From Geobacillus proteiniphilus (GTDB taxonomy: Bacteria > Bacillota > Bacilli > Bacillales > Anoxybacillaceae): 64,000 bases of DNA. The position numbers and the translations under genes were made by a program. The stretch is taken from positions 1 to 64,000 of the forward strand of contig NZ_MQMG01000007.1 of the NCBI RefSeq assembly GCF_001908025.1, in the 5' to 3' direction. A model generated the notes under the pieces. It saw nothing but the letters and a program-made list of their open reading frames with translations. It made no database searches and was not told the DNA's origin. Positions 1-8,525 of the stretch are shown here, piece by piece; the first letter of the stretch is position 1; every line of letters begins with the position of its first letter.

Positions 1-20
1 TTATGTAAATATTTTTTAAA

Positions 21-52
21 TAAAAAAAGACGCCCTGCCAACGCAGAGCATC
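21..52 (-). terminator. Rho-independent terminator of the peptide transporter gene
   Basis: On the minus strand a 10-bp stem (GATGCTCTGC pairing with GCAGGGCGTC, two G-U pairs plus one more wobble) with a short GTTG loop is followed by a run of seven T. It lies about 45 bases past the stop codon of the POT transporter gene. Confidence 0.75.
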
Positions 53-95
53 CTATCACCAGTTTACAACCTTTTTGATCATCCGTTTTCCCTTA

Positions 96-1592
96 TTAAC
101 GAACGCCCTTCATCAACCGCTGAATGCTTGGCGCCAGCGCGAATAAAAGGATGCTTAGTACAAGCGCCGCACCGCCGATCGTGCCGAAATAGGCCGTTTC
201 GGTTTCCGGCGTGTAAAAACGGACAAGTTGGGCGTTGATCGCTTGCGCGGCGGCGTTCGATAAAAACCAAAGGCTCATCGTTTGCGCTGAGAAGGCCGCA
301 GGGGCAAGTTTCGTCGTCGCCGACAGACCGACCGGCGACAGGCAAAGTTCACCAAGCACGACGATGAAATAGCTTAACACAAGCCAAATCGGATGGACGA
401 GCTCCCCGCCGCTCAAATAGCCCGGCACGAGAATGACGATGAACGACAGGCCGGCGAACAACAAACCAAGCGCGAATTTTTGCGGGATCGTCGGCTGCCG
501 TTTGCCGAGCTTCACCCACATCCATGCGAACACCGGAGCCAAAATGATGATAAATAGCGGGTTCAGCGACTGGAACCATGCAGGCGACAAGTGGATGCCT
601 GCTACATCCAACTGCGTCCGCTTGTCCGCATAGTTCGCCAAAATCGTCGATCCTTGTTCTTGAATCGCCCAAAACATCGCTGAAGCGACGAACAACGGAA
701 TGTAAGCGATCACGCGCGACCGCTCCTCCGCCGTCGTTTTCGGGCTGCGGTACATGACGACAAAATAGATGATCGGGATGATGATTCCTAAGATGCCGAC
801 AAGGGAAATAAACGTTTCCACAGTAAACCAACCGTTCGGAATCAAGATTGCTAGCAGCACGGCAATCACGACCGCTCCCACGGCCATGATCGCAGCCGCT
901 TTTTTCTTTTCTGCCGGCGTCAGCGGGTTGGGCACGTACGTTCCCGCCAACCCGAGATTTTTCTTTCTTGTCGCCACAAACACGACAAGCCCGAGAAACA
1001 TCCCGACAGCCGCAAGTCCGAAGCCGAGGTGGAAGTTGTACTTCATCCCCGCGGTGCCGACAACAAGCGGAGCCAAAAAGGCGCCAAGGTTAATCCCCAT
1101 GTAAAAAATGCTAAATCCGGCGTCGCGGCGATCATCGCCAGGCTTGTACATATCGCCGACAATGCTTGAGACGTTTGGTTTCAACAACCCGGTTCCCAGG
1201 ACGATGAGCGCCATCGACACAAACAGCGCCGCCACCCCGCCCGGAATCGCCAGGGCGATATGACCAGCCATAATGAGAAGGCCGCCGTAAAAGACCGCGC
1301 GCGACGTGCCGAACACCCGGTCGGCAAGCCAGCCGCCAATGATTCCGGACATGTACACAAGCGCCCCATAAATCGACATAATCGCGAGCGCCAGATGCTC
1401 ATCAAGCCCGAGCCCGCCTTTCGATACTTCGTAATACATGTAGTACACTAAAATGGCGCGCATGCCGTAGTACGAAAAGCGCTCCCAAAACTCGGTGAAA
1501 AAGAGCGTAAACAGCCCTTTCGGATGGCCGAAAAAGCCGCGCTGGGGAACGCTGGCAGCGATTTGTTGCTTGTCGATGGATGCCATAACCAC
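96..1592 (-). CDS. dtpT: POT/PTR family proton-dependent di-/tripeptide transporter
   Basis: About 498 residues, the usual length of bacterial proton-coupled oligopeptide transporters. These 12-14-helix MFS proteins import di- and tripeptides with protons. The family signature is visible near residue 35 (EFWERFSYYGMRA, containing ExxERFxYYG), and hydrophobic segments run through the whole chain. The start is either GTG at 1592, six bases after AAAGGAGG, or the in-frame ATG at 1586, which would have a long 12-base spacing. I chose GTG. The gene is monocistronic, with its own promoter and terminator. Substrate range cannot be read from sequence. Confidence 0.9.
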   Translation of the reverse strand: MVMASIDKQQIAASVPQRGFFGHPKGLFTLFFTEFWERFSYYGMRAILVYYMYYEVSKGGLGLDEHLALAIMSIYGALVYMSGIIGGWLADRVFGTSRAVFYGGLLIMAGHIALAIPGGVAALFVSMALIVLGTGLLKPNVSSIVGDMYKPGDDRRDAGFSIFYMGINLGAFLAPLVVGTAGMKYNFHLGFGLAAVGMFLGLVVFVATRKKNLGLAGTYVPNPLTPAEKKKAAAIMAVGAVVIAVLLAILIPNGWFTVETFISLVGILGIIIPIIYFVVMYRSPKTTAEERSRVIAYIPLFVASAMFWAIQEQGSTILANYADKRTQLDVAGIHLSPAWFQSLNPLFIIILAPVFAWMWVKLGKRQPTIPQKFALGLLFAGLSFIVILVPGYLSGGELVHPIWLVLSYFIVVLGELCLSPVGLSATTKLAPAAFSAQTMSLWFLSNAAAQAINAQLVRFYTPETETAYFGTIGGAALVLSILLFALAPSIQRLMKGVR

Positions 1593-1619
1593 TACCTACC
1601 TCCTTTAAATTCTTTTAAT

Positions 1620-1648
1620 ATAATAATTCATTATGTTTATATTGTCAA
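1620..1648 (-). promoter_or_regulatory. Sigma-A-type promoter of the peptide transporter
   Basis: On the minus strand TTGACA (1643-1648), a 17-base spacer and TATTAT (1620-1625) form a near-consensus promoter ending about 30 bases before the start codon. The rest of 1593-1917 is AT-rich; I see no gene in it. Confidence 0.7.
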
Positions 1649-1917
1649 AAAAATTTTGTATGATTCATGATTAAAGATCATAAAACAACAATATTAAGAA
1701 AAAATATTATTTAAATAAAAATTCTGAAAAAATTTTCTCCCTTTCCGTTTTCTTCGTTATAGGAAAAACCCTTTTCCGCTTTTCGTTGATCATGTATAAT
1801 CAATGGCAGGGAATCATCGTTTCCCCACAACACCATTTCCTCTTTTCCATCTCATCTACATCTTTGTGTCCACCGCAATTCCCTTATCTTATTGACGATT
1901 AGGAAAGGATGTTGCCC

Positions 1918-2379
1918 ATGAGCGAGCCGTGGCATCTTATTTTGGACAAGCTCGAAATCATGCAGCAGGAAATGGCAGAGATGAAGGCCAATATGGCCAC
2001 CAAACAGGAGCTCGAAGACATCAAAACCCGCATGGCCACCAAAGAAGAACTCGAACACATCAAAGCCAACATGGCCACCAAGCAGGAGCTTGAAAATATC
2101 AAAGCCAATATGGCGACCAAGCAAGAACTTGAGGACATGAAAGCGAATATGGCGACAAAAGCGGAGTTGAATGAAATCAAAGCCGACATGGCGAAGGGAT
2201 TTGCCGCTGTTCATCAAGCCATTCGGGAAATCGATGCGATCGTGAAACGGCTTGAGCAAAATCAAGAGCAACAAATGCAACTATTGCTGCGCCAAGAGCG
2301 GATCATCGATATGTTATGCCGCCGGTCGCTTGAACATGAAGCGGCAATTTCAGATCTTCGCCTTGCCCTCAAAGGCTGA
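1918..2379 (+). CDS. Repeat-rich coiled-coil protein of unknown function
   Basis: 153 residues, entirely alpha-helical in appearance and strongly charged. The middle holds five consecutive 13-residue units of the type KANMATKQELEDI, encoded by nearly identical 39-nt DNA repeats (about 2000-2190), followed by a heptad-like C-terminal half. The ATG at 1918 is preferred over the ATG at 1909 because AGGAAAGG (1901-1908) abuts the upstream ATG but sits nine bases from the second. No catalytic motif, signal peptide or membrane segment is visible. A shorter, frameshifted protein of similar build lies at 29424-29826. I do not recognise a function. Confidence 0.75.
   Translation: MSEPWHLILDKLEIMQQEMAEMKANMATKQELEDIKTRMATKEELEHIKANMATKQELENIKANMATKQELEDMKANMATKAELNEIKADMAKGFAAVHQAIREIDAIVKRLEQNQEQQMQLLLRQERIIDMLCRRSLEHEAAISDLRLALKG
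1998..2190 (+). repeat. In-gene tandem 39-nt repeat, about five units
   Basis: Each unit starts near AAAGCCAA(T/C)ATGGC and encodes 13 residues beginning KANMATK. Units differ at scattered positions, so this is a coding repeat that can vary in copy number rather than a CRISPR array. Confidence 0.8.
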
Positions 2380-2534
2380 TGCCCGCCTCATTGCCGCTTT
2401 CGCTCCGCGAGGCATTGTGCATGAATCTATGCTTATTGATGATGGGAAAAGACATTGTTCATTCCGTCCATTTTCTCCCCCGTGCAAAATGTGTTATACT
2501 TATCATGACACATAAAATGAAGGGGGATGTGGGG

Positions 2535-3056
2535 ATGCTATACCCGTATAACGGAAAACGTCCGAATGTTCATGAAACCGCATTCATTGCCCCGGGAGCC
2601 TATTTGATCGGAGACGTCACCGTCGGTCCGGAATCGACCATTTGGTTCAATGCCGTGCTGCGCGGCGATGAAGGGCCGATTACGATCGGCGCACGAACGA
2701 GCATTCAAGACAATACGACCTGCCATTTGTACGAAGGGTCGCCGCTCGTTGTTGAAGATGAAGTGACGGTCGGGCATAATGTGATCCTTCATGGTTGTAC
2801 GATCCGCCAACGCTCGATCATCGGCATGGGATCGACGATTTTGGATGGGGCCGAAATCGGCGAAGAATGCATCATCGGCGCCAACACGTTAATTCCGTCC
2901 GGCAAAAAGATTCCGCCCCGCTCCCTTGTCATCGGATCGCCCGGAAAAGTGGTGCGTGAGCTGACGGACAAAGACCTTGAGCTCATCCAGCTGTCGATTG
3001 ATACATACGTGCAAAAAGGAAAAGAGTATCGCGAACAGCTGGCCAATCATCGGTAA
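2535..3056 (+). CDS. ytoA: Gamma-class carbonic anhydrase-like hexapeptide-repeat protein (YtoA/PaaY type)
   Basis: 173 residues. Left-handed beta-helix hexapeptide repeats run through most of the chain (for example GDVTVGPESTIWFNAVLRGD and VTVGHNVILHGCTI). The histidines expected for the trimeric metal site are present (H in TTCHLYEG, and the HNVILH pair). The family includes gamma-carbonic anhydrases and PaaY thioesterases that protect phenylacetate catabolism. YtoA-type members are common in Bacillaceae without a proven role. The ATG at 2535 follows AGGGGG by eight bases; upstream in-frame ATGs lack a ribosome binding site. Proximity to the paa island makes a PaaY-like role conceivable, but there is no shared operator. 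Confidence 0.85.
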   Translation: MLYPYNGKRPNVHETAFIAPGAYLIGDVTVGPESTIWFNAVLRGDEGPITIGARTSIQDNTTCHLYEGSPLVVEDEVTVGHNVILHGCTIRQRSIIGMGSTILDGAEIGEECIIGANTLIPSGKKIPPRSLVIGSPGKVVRELTDKDLELIQLSIDTYVQKGKEYREQLANHR

Positions 3057-3063
3057 TAACGCC

Positions 3064-3189
3064 TTGAACGCTCTCCCACCTACGCTAACGCTTAGAGGTG
3101 GGAGATTCTTGGGAACACCCGCCCCACGGCAGGCTGTCAACCAAGCCATCCCCGCCCACTTCAAGTGGGGGGCTTCTCGGCGCGAGATG
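3064..3189 (-). mobile_element. IS605-derived mini-element (PATE/MITE) with both ends and no gene
   Basis: About 90 bases from 3064 match the right end of the TnpB element at 50677 with only a few substitutions, including the CTCCCACCT/AGGTGGGAG hairpin. They are joined directly to a left-end hairpin (CCCACTT/AAGTGGG) and a GAGAAGCCCCC-type segment that matches the other end near 52030. The minus-strand right end finishes TTCAA, as in IS200/IS605 cleavage sites, and the left end abuts TTGAT. Such elements are normally moved in trans by a Y1 transposase, none of which is in this window. The right-end part also corresponds to the 3' part of a TnpB guide RNA. Confidence 0.75.
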
Positions 3190-3514
3190 ATCAAAACAAA
3201 ATCATCAGAGAACAGATGGTCGCACGAAAAAACGATATTCGCGGCCATCTGTTCGTACAGCTTATCGTTAAAAGAAAAAGAGCCAGCCAGAGGGCATGGC
3301 TCTTCGTTTATGATTCATCCGCGTTTTGTACAATCATCTTCCACACTCGAAAAACCGTTTCAATGCGGCGAGGCGGTGTTTTCCGAACTTGCTTTCTGTT
3401 TCATTGACAAAAGATGAATGATTCCTGATCTCAATGCTTCTACCGCTTCTAACAAACTTTCGTCGCTGCTTGGGTGCGGACAAAAAGGGAATTTCATGTC
3501 TTCCTCTCGCGCCG
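3190..3514. other. Intergenic stretch without a recognisable gene
   Basis: Between the mini-element and the E1 beta stop codon I see only short unsupported reading frames. A hairpin-like AGAGCCA/TGGCTCT (around 3280-3303) followed by TCGTTT is present, but no strong terminator. Confidence 0.4.
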
Positions 3515-4510
3515 CTAGAAATTCATCACTTTTTCAATGGCATGCAAAACGCGCGCTGGCGTTGGCAAATAATCGTCTTCGTAGGCGAAAAACGGCACAG
3601 GAACGTCAAATCCCGTCACCCGTTCGGCCGGCGCTTTTTGATAGAAAAACGAAGTATCGTTGATGACAGCGAGAATGTCATTGGCCAATCCGCCAGTCGC
3701 ATGCGCTTCCTGAACGATCACGGTTCTCCCTGTCTTTTGCACCGACTCGGCGATGATGTCCTTGTCAAGCGGGTAAAGCGTACGCAAGTCGATGACATCG
3801 GCATAAATCCCTTTTTTCTTCGCTTCTTCCGCCGCCTTTATGGCGACCGGCACCATGGCTCCCCATGCAATGACGGTCACGTCGTCCCCTTCACGTAGTT
3901 TTTTCCCTTTGCCAATTTCAATCGTATATTTTCCTTCCGGAACGTCTTCGCGAAACGCACGATAACTGCGCATCGGTTCTAAGAAGAGAACAGGGTCCGG
4001 GTCTTCAATCGCGGCGATGAGCAACCCTTTGGCGTCATACGGCGACGCGGGACAGACGACTTTAATGCCTGGCATATGGGTAAACAGCGCTTCCGTGCTG
4101 TCCGAATGAATTTCCGGGGCTCGCACGCCTGCGCCGTACGGGGCGCGAATGACCAAGGGCACGGTAAAATGCCCTCTCGTCCGCGCACGCATGCGTGCCG
4201 CATGGGTCATGATTTGTTCATAGGCTGGATAGATAAAACCTAAAAACTGAATTTCTACGACAGGACGAAATCCACCAAGCGCCATTCCAATCGCTGCACC
4301 AGTAAATCCTGCCTCGCTTAACGGCGTGTCCATCACCCTCTCCTCGCCAAATTCCTCCAGCAATCCTTCGGTGGCGCGAAACACACCACCATTTTTTCCA
4401 ATATCTTCCCCGAGCAGGATGACATCTTCACGCTCTTTTAGCATGGTACGAAGCGCATCATTGACCGCTTGCACGATGGTGAGCGATTTGACGCCTACTT
4501 TGGTGATCAC
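3515..4510 (-). CDS. 2-oxoacid dehydrogenase E1 component, beta subunit
   Basis: 331 residues, the usual length for E1 beta of pyruvate or branched-chain 2-oxoacid dehydrogenases. The N-terminal transketolase pyrimidine-binding domain (about 10-185) contains EDIGKNGGVFRATEGL and DTPLSEAGFTGAAIGMALGG; the C-terminal transketolase domain follows (about 195-320). With the alpha subunit it carries out thiamine-diphosphate-dependent decarboxylation and lipoyl acylation. The start is GTG at 4510, overlapping the alpha stop codon by four bases (GTGA) eight bases after GGGGG. No E2 or E3 gene is adjacent, so it must borrow them. Linkage to phenylalanine genes suggests an aromatic 2-oxoacid substrate; this is inference. 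Pyruvate or a branched-chain oxoacid remains possible. Confidence 0.9.
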   Translation of the reverse strand: MITKVGVKSLTIVQAVNDALRTMLKEREDVILLGEDIGKNGGVFRATEGLLEEFGEERVMDTPLSEAGFTGAAIGMALGGFRPVVEIQFLGFIYPAYEQIMTHAARMRARTRGHFTVPLVIRAPYGAGVRAPEIHSDSTEALFTHMPGIKVVCPASPYDAKGLLIAAIEDPDPVLFLEPMRSYRAFREDVPEGKYTIEIGKGKKLREGDDVTVIAWGAMVPVAIKAAEEAKKKGIYADVIDLRTLYPLDKDIIAESVQKTGRTVIVQEAHATGGLANDILAVINDTSFFYQKAPAERVTGFDVPVPFFAYEDDYLPTPARVLHAIEKVMNF

Positions 4511-5577
4511 CTTTCCATCCCCCGCTTCCACTGAAGATACGCTTCTTTCTGCTCCGCAATCGTCCATGTCGGTTGGGCGAACACAAAGTCAAACATGTCA
4601 GATACATTCGCTTTTGGATAGCTCTCCATTTCCACAACCGCCTGCTCGATTTCTGCGTTCACTTCCTCTTGCACTTGATTCACCCATTCTTCATCCCACC
4701 AGCCTTCCCGCTGCATCAACCGCTCGACCCGCTTAATCGGATCGGTTGTTTCGCGCCGTTTCTTGCTTTCCTCCTGGTCGCGGTATCTGGACGGGTCATC
4801 GGACGTCGTATGGGCGCCATAACGCCATGTCACCGCTTCGATTAACGTCGGCCCCCCTCCGTTTCTCGCCCGCTCGAGCGCCTCAGTTGTTTTGAAATAC
4901 ACGGCAAACACGTCATTTCCATCGATGCGAAGGCCGGGAATATCGTACGCCAACGCTTTTTGCGCGATCGTTTTTGTCTTCATCTGACGGGTGATCGGAA
5001 CGGAAATCGCATATTGGTTGTTTTGGTTGAAAAAGACGACAGGCGCGTTGAAAACGCTCGCGAAATTCAATCCCTCATGGAAATCTCCTTCTGATGTCGC
5101 CCCATCACCGAAGTACACAATCACCGCATTTTTCGTCCCCTTCCATTTTTCAGCGCACGCCGCCCCCGCTGCATGAGGGAGTTGCGTGGCAATCGGAACG
5201 CTCGGCGGAACGATTTTTTTCCCCTCAGGTGGAACACACCCTTCCGTCCTCCCTTTCCAGTATAAAAGCGTTTGCGTTAAGGAACGGCCGAACGTCATCA
5301 TCGCCCCATGATCGCGGTAGGTCGGAAACATCCAATCACCGTCGTTGAGTGCAAGCGCGCTTCCGACTTGACACGCCTCTTGCCCTTCGTACGGCACATA
5401 CGTCCCGATGCGCCCTTGCCGCTGCAGGCTGACACATTTTCGGTCAACCATTCTCGTGCGAATCAGATGGCGGTACATCGTCATCGTCAATTCTTTCGTG
5501 ATTTGTTCACGATATTCAGGCTGCGCAATCGTTCCTTCTTCACTTAATACTTGCACAATCGGAAAATCGCGTTCCAT
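4507..5577 (-). CDS. 2-oxoacid dehydrogenase E1 component, alpha subunit
   Basis: 356 residues. It carries the thiamine-diphosphate motif GDGATSEGDFHEGLNF ending in FFNQNN at about residues 165-195, and the phosphorylation-loop-like region RYGAHTTSDDPSRYR near 265. It resembles PdhA-type alpha subunits but has a short N-terminus and is not in a full pdhABCD operon. ATG at 5577 is chosen because AGGAGG lies six bases upstream; the more upstream in-frame ATG is part of that site. It starts 39 bases after the ABC ATPase gene ends and overlaps E1 beta by four bases, so ABC importer and E1 are probably one transcript. Substrate is unproven. Confidence 0.9.
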   Translation of the reverse strand: MERDFPIVQVLSEEGTIAQPEYREQITKELTMTMYRHLIRTRMVDRKCVSLQRQGRIGTYVPYEGQEACQVGSALALNDGDWMFPTYRDHGAMMTFGRSLTQTLLYWKGRTEGCVPPEGKKIVPPSVPIATQLPHAAGAACAEKWKGTKNAVIVYFGDGATSEGDFHEGLNFASVFNAPVVFFNQNNQYAISVPITRQMKTKTIAQKALAYDIPGLRIDGNDVFAVYFKTTEALERARNGGGPTLIEAVTWRYGAHTTSDDPSRYRDQEESKKRRETTDPIKRVERLMQREGWWDEEWVNQVQEEVNAEIEQAVVEMESYPKANVSDMFDFVFAQPTWTIAEQKEAYLQWKRGMER

Positions 5578-5616
5578 ACCATTCCTCCTCTCCATGGTAT
5601 TTGAATGGCTGATCGA

Positions 5617-6410
5617 TCAGCTCAATACCGCACGATCGCTCACGAGCTGTTCCCCGCGAATGCGTTGGAATTCTGCGAGTAACTTTTCTACCGTTAAGCT
5701 TTTCTTTTCATTCTCATCCACTTCGAAAATGATCTGCCCTTTATCCATCATGATGAGGCGGTTTCCTAAATCGATGGCCTGCTGCATATTATGGGTGACC
5801 ATCAAGGTCGTCAATCGATATCGCTCCACAATCTCTTTTGTTAAGTTGGTGATCAACTCCGCTCTGGCTGGATCGAGGGCCGCTGTATGTTCATCGAGCA
5901 GCAAAATGGCAGGTTCGGTGAAGGTCGCCTAAGCAAAGACAACGCCTGCCGCTCTCCGCCCGAGAGCAAGCCGACTTTCGCCTGAAGACGGTTTTCTAAA
6001 CCGAGATGAAGGGTGGAGAGCAACTCGCGAAAATCATCGCGCCGTTTTTTCGTCACTCCGCGGCGGAGCGTGCGCTTTTGATTGCGTGTATACGCCATCG
6101 CCAAATTCTCCTCAATCGTCATGTTTGGCGCCGTTCCGGCCATCGGATCTTGAAACACCCTTCCGATATAGCGGGAGCGGACGTATTCCGGCATCATGGT
6201 GACATCTTGACCGTCAATCCAAATCGTCCCTTCATCAGGAAACAACACTCCTGAAATCAAATTCATCAAGGTTGATTTTCCTGCTCCGTTGCTGCCGATA
6301 ACAGTGACAAAATCTCCTTTTCGAAGCGTTAAATGAATGTTTTGGAGCGCGATCTTTTCGTCAGGCGTTCCCTCATGAAACACTTTATAAATCCCTTTTA
6401 ACTGCAACAT
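5617..6410 (-). pseudogene. ABC transporter ATP-binding protein (COG1101 type), frameshifted
   Basis: The two parts together would give a protein of about 264 residues. The first part has Walker A (GSNGAGKST), the Q-loop region (GRVFQDPMAGT) and the signature LSGGERQAL. Walker B (AILLLDEHTAALDP) and the H-loop (VTHNM) are in another frame. Around 5929-5931 the expected codons CTT-ATG-GCG-ACC read CTTAGGCGACC, consistent with loss of one T. As read, the protein stops being sensible just after the signature motif and could not hydrolyse ATP. The start ATG at 6410 overlaps the permease by 26 bases. This is either real inactivation or a sequencing error; the neighbours are intact. Confidence 0.85.
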
Positions 6411-7377
6411 CCGCCTCACCCTTTCCCGTTGCGGCAACGGCCATCACCTGCGCTCGATTCCGTCTTTTTTCTTCTTTGCGTTTTTTCTCTTTTTGTTGAC
6501 GAACCATTTGCGGAACAACGAGCGCCAAAATGACAATGCATGCCGTAATGAGCTTCACATCCCCTGTTTCGAGAAATTGGACGCGCAAAGCGAGACTCAC
6601 AACAATGCGGTAAATGATCGCTCCACCGATCACGGCAAGCGTGGCTCGCGCGATCGTTTTCGTTCCAAATACCGCTTCGCCGATAATGACAGAAGCCAGA
6701 CCGATAATGATCATGCCAATTCCCATCCCGACATCGGCAAACGCGCCGTACTGGGCAACAAGCGCCCCCGAGAACGCGACCATGGCATTGGAAAGGCCCA
6801 ACCCTAAGACAATGAGCAAATTGGTGTTCGCCGACAGGCTGCGAATCATGCGCGGATTATCGCCCGTCGCCCGAATCGCAAGCCCAATTTCCGTCTGTAA
6901 AAACCAGTCTGTGAACCATTTAAACAAAAGAGCAAGCAACGTCATCGACAGGAGAATTCCCCATGTTTTCGCCGCGGCCGAGTCAAGTCCGATTTTCGTC
7001 CCCCATTCTTGAATGGTTGTAAAGACGGTCTTTTGATTTAAAAGAGGTACATTCGAACGCCCCATGATGCGAAGATTGATCGAGTAAAGCGCAATCATCA
7101 TTAAAATGCCCGACAAAAGCGGATTGACCTTCCCTGCTGTATGAAGAAGCCCGGTCATACACCCGGCAACGAATCCAACGAAAAGCGCCAGACACGTCGC
7201 CACAAACGGATTGGCCCCGTTGACAATCAACGTCGCCGCTACAGCAGCTCCTGTCACAAAGCTGCCGTCTACCGTTAAATCCGGAAAATCTAAAATACGA
7301 AACGATAAATAGACTCCTAATGCCATGATGGCATAAATCAGTCCTGATTCAACTGCTCCTGTCATTGCCGTCAACAA
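6385..7377 (-). CDS. ABC transporter permease (COG4120 family)
   Basis: 330 residues with about eight hydrophobic segments and a basic C-terminal tail (RQQKEKKRKEEKRRNR). It belongs to the branched-chain-amino-acid-permease-like superfamily and is partnered with COG2984 binding proteins and COG1101 ATPases. In Firmicutes such systems have been linked to tryptophan, tyrosine or other aromatic compounds. No ATG fits at the N-terminus: TTG at 7377, nine bases after AAAGGA, gives MLTAMTGAVESGLIYAIMALG. The gene follows the binding-protein gene by 14 bases. Adjacency to phenylalanine and phenylacetate genes supports aromatic amino acid uptake by inference. Confidence 0.88.
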   Translation of the reverse strand: MLTAMTGAVESGLIYAIMALGVYLSFRILDFPDLTVDGSFVTGAAVAATLIVNGANPFVATCLALFVGFVAGCMTGLLHTAGKVNPLLSGILMMIALYSINLRIMGRSNVPLLNQKTVFTTIQEWGTKIGLDSAAAKTWGILLSMTLLALLFKWFTDWFLQTEIGLAIRATGDNPRMIRSLSANTNLLIVLGLGLSNAMVAFSGALVAQYGAFADVGMGIGMIIIGLASVIIGEAVFGTKTIARATLAVIGGAIIYRIVVSLALRVQFLETGDVKLITACIVILALVVPQMVRQQKEKKRKEEKRRNRAQVMAVAATGKGEADVAVKRDL

Positions 7378-7391
7378 AAGCGTTCATCCTT

Positions 7392-8405
7392 TCATTCGAT
7401 GTATTCTGCCATTTGATCCCATTCAGGCTTCAGTTTGATTCCTTGTTTTTCCGCTGCTTGTTTATTGATCACCAATTTTAATTTTTTTGGATATTCTGGT
7501 TTGATCTCTGACGGTTTTGCTTCTCCTTTTAAAATAGCAACCGCCATTTTGCCAGCTTGATAGCCGATATCGTAGTAATCAAACCCATACGCCGCAAAGC
7601 AGCCTCGTTTTAATGAATCGAGCTCTCCCGTAAAAACAGGGATTTTTTTCTCATTAGCAACGCTTACAACCGATTCAATGGCGGATACAACGGTATTATC
7701 TGTAACGATGTAAAACACGTCTGCCTTGCCAACTAACGACTCTGCCGCCTGTTTCACCTCGGCTGTGGTCGAAACGGAGGCTTCCACCAACTTCAAATCC
7801 GTATGTTTCGCCGCTTCCTTCACTTTTTCAATTTGCGCCAACGAGTTTTGTTCGCCAGCGTTATAAATAAGCCCAACGGTTTTGGCATCCGTTTGCTCAT
7901 CGATGAATTGAATCGTTTTGCGAATCGCATCGGGATGGCTGTCCGTTGTTCCCGTGATGTTTTCCCCCGCCTGATCCATCGATGGAACTAAACCGGCGCC
8001 CACCGGATCCGTCACGGATGTAAACACAATGGGAATGTCTTTCGTTGCATTGAGTGCACTTTGCGCGCTCGGAGTCGAGTTGGCAAAAATGAGGTCAACC
8101 CCATCCGATACAAAGTTATTGGCGATCGTTTGACTGTTGTTCATGTCGCCTTGGGCATTTTGAATATTGTACCGAACATTTTTCCCCTCTTTAAATCCCC
8201 CGTCTTCGAGCGCCTTTTTAAATCCATTGAAGGCAGCATCTAACGATGGATGTTGAATGATTTGGGTGACGCCAATCGTAAACGTTTTCTGCTTTCCATC
8301 TTCTTTCGCACCGTTCGTCGCGGCCTTCTCTTCTCCCCCACAGCCTGAGAGCGCCAAAACTCCGAAAACGATCGGTATCGCGAATCGTTTGATCGCTTGT
8401 TTCAT
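7392..8405 (-). CDS. ABC transporter substrate-binding lipoprotein (ABC_sub_bind, COG2984)
   Basis: 337 residues. A lipoprotein signal peptide (MKQAIKRF, hydrophobic stretch, LSGC lipobox at about residues 18-21) is followed by a Glu/Ala/Lys linker and a periplasmic-binding fold typical of this family (TIGVTQIIQHPSLDAAFNGF; FTSVTDPVGAGLV; GLIYNAGEQNS). It would be anchored outside the membrane and deliver ligand to the downstream permease. ATG at 8405 lies eight bases after AGGAGG. Related systems import tryptophan or tyrosine in streptococci; the ligand here is inferred from context to be aromatic. A degenerate half-site TATTACGT lies at 8480-8487 upstream. Confidence 0.88.
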   Translation of the reverse strand: MKQAIKRFAIPIVFGVLALSGCGGEEKAATNGAKEDGKQKTFTIGVTQIIQHPSLDAAFNGFKKALEDGGFKEGKNVRYNIQNAQGDMNNSQTIANNFVSDGVDLIFANSTPSAQSALNATKDIPIVFTSVTDPVGAGLVPSMDQAGENITGTTDSHPDAIRKTIQFIDEQTDAKTVGLIYNAGEQNSLAQIEKVKEAAKHTDLKLVEASVSTTAEVKQAAESLVGKADVFYIVTDNTVVSAIESVVSVANEKKIPVFTGELDSLKRGCFAAYGFDYYDIGYQAGKMAVAILKGEAKPSEIKPEYPKKLKLVINKQAAEKQGIKLKPEWDQMAEYIE

Positions 8406-8525
8406 GAATGATTCCTCCTCGCCTCTTTGATCGCTGCTTTCCAAAAGGATTTTTCTCTGAATTGAAAAATAAGGTATTATATTACGTATTTTCAGATAAT
8501 TTTTTTCATATGGATAGACTCGGCA

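Noticed and set aside
1998-2190. 39-nt direct repeats that could be mistaken for a CRISPR array
   Set aside because: Repeats are adjacent with no spacers, keep an open reading frame and encode a regular 13-residue helix repeat.
3190-3514. Small frames around 3200-3500 as genes
   Set aside because: Low-complexity frames without ribosome binding sites or recognisable domains.
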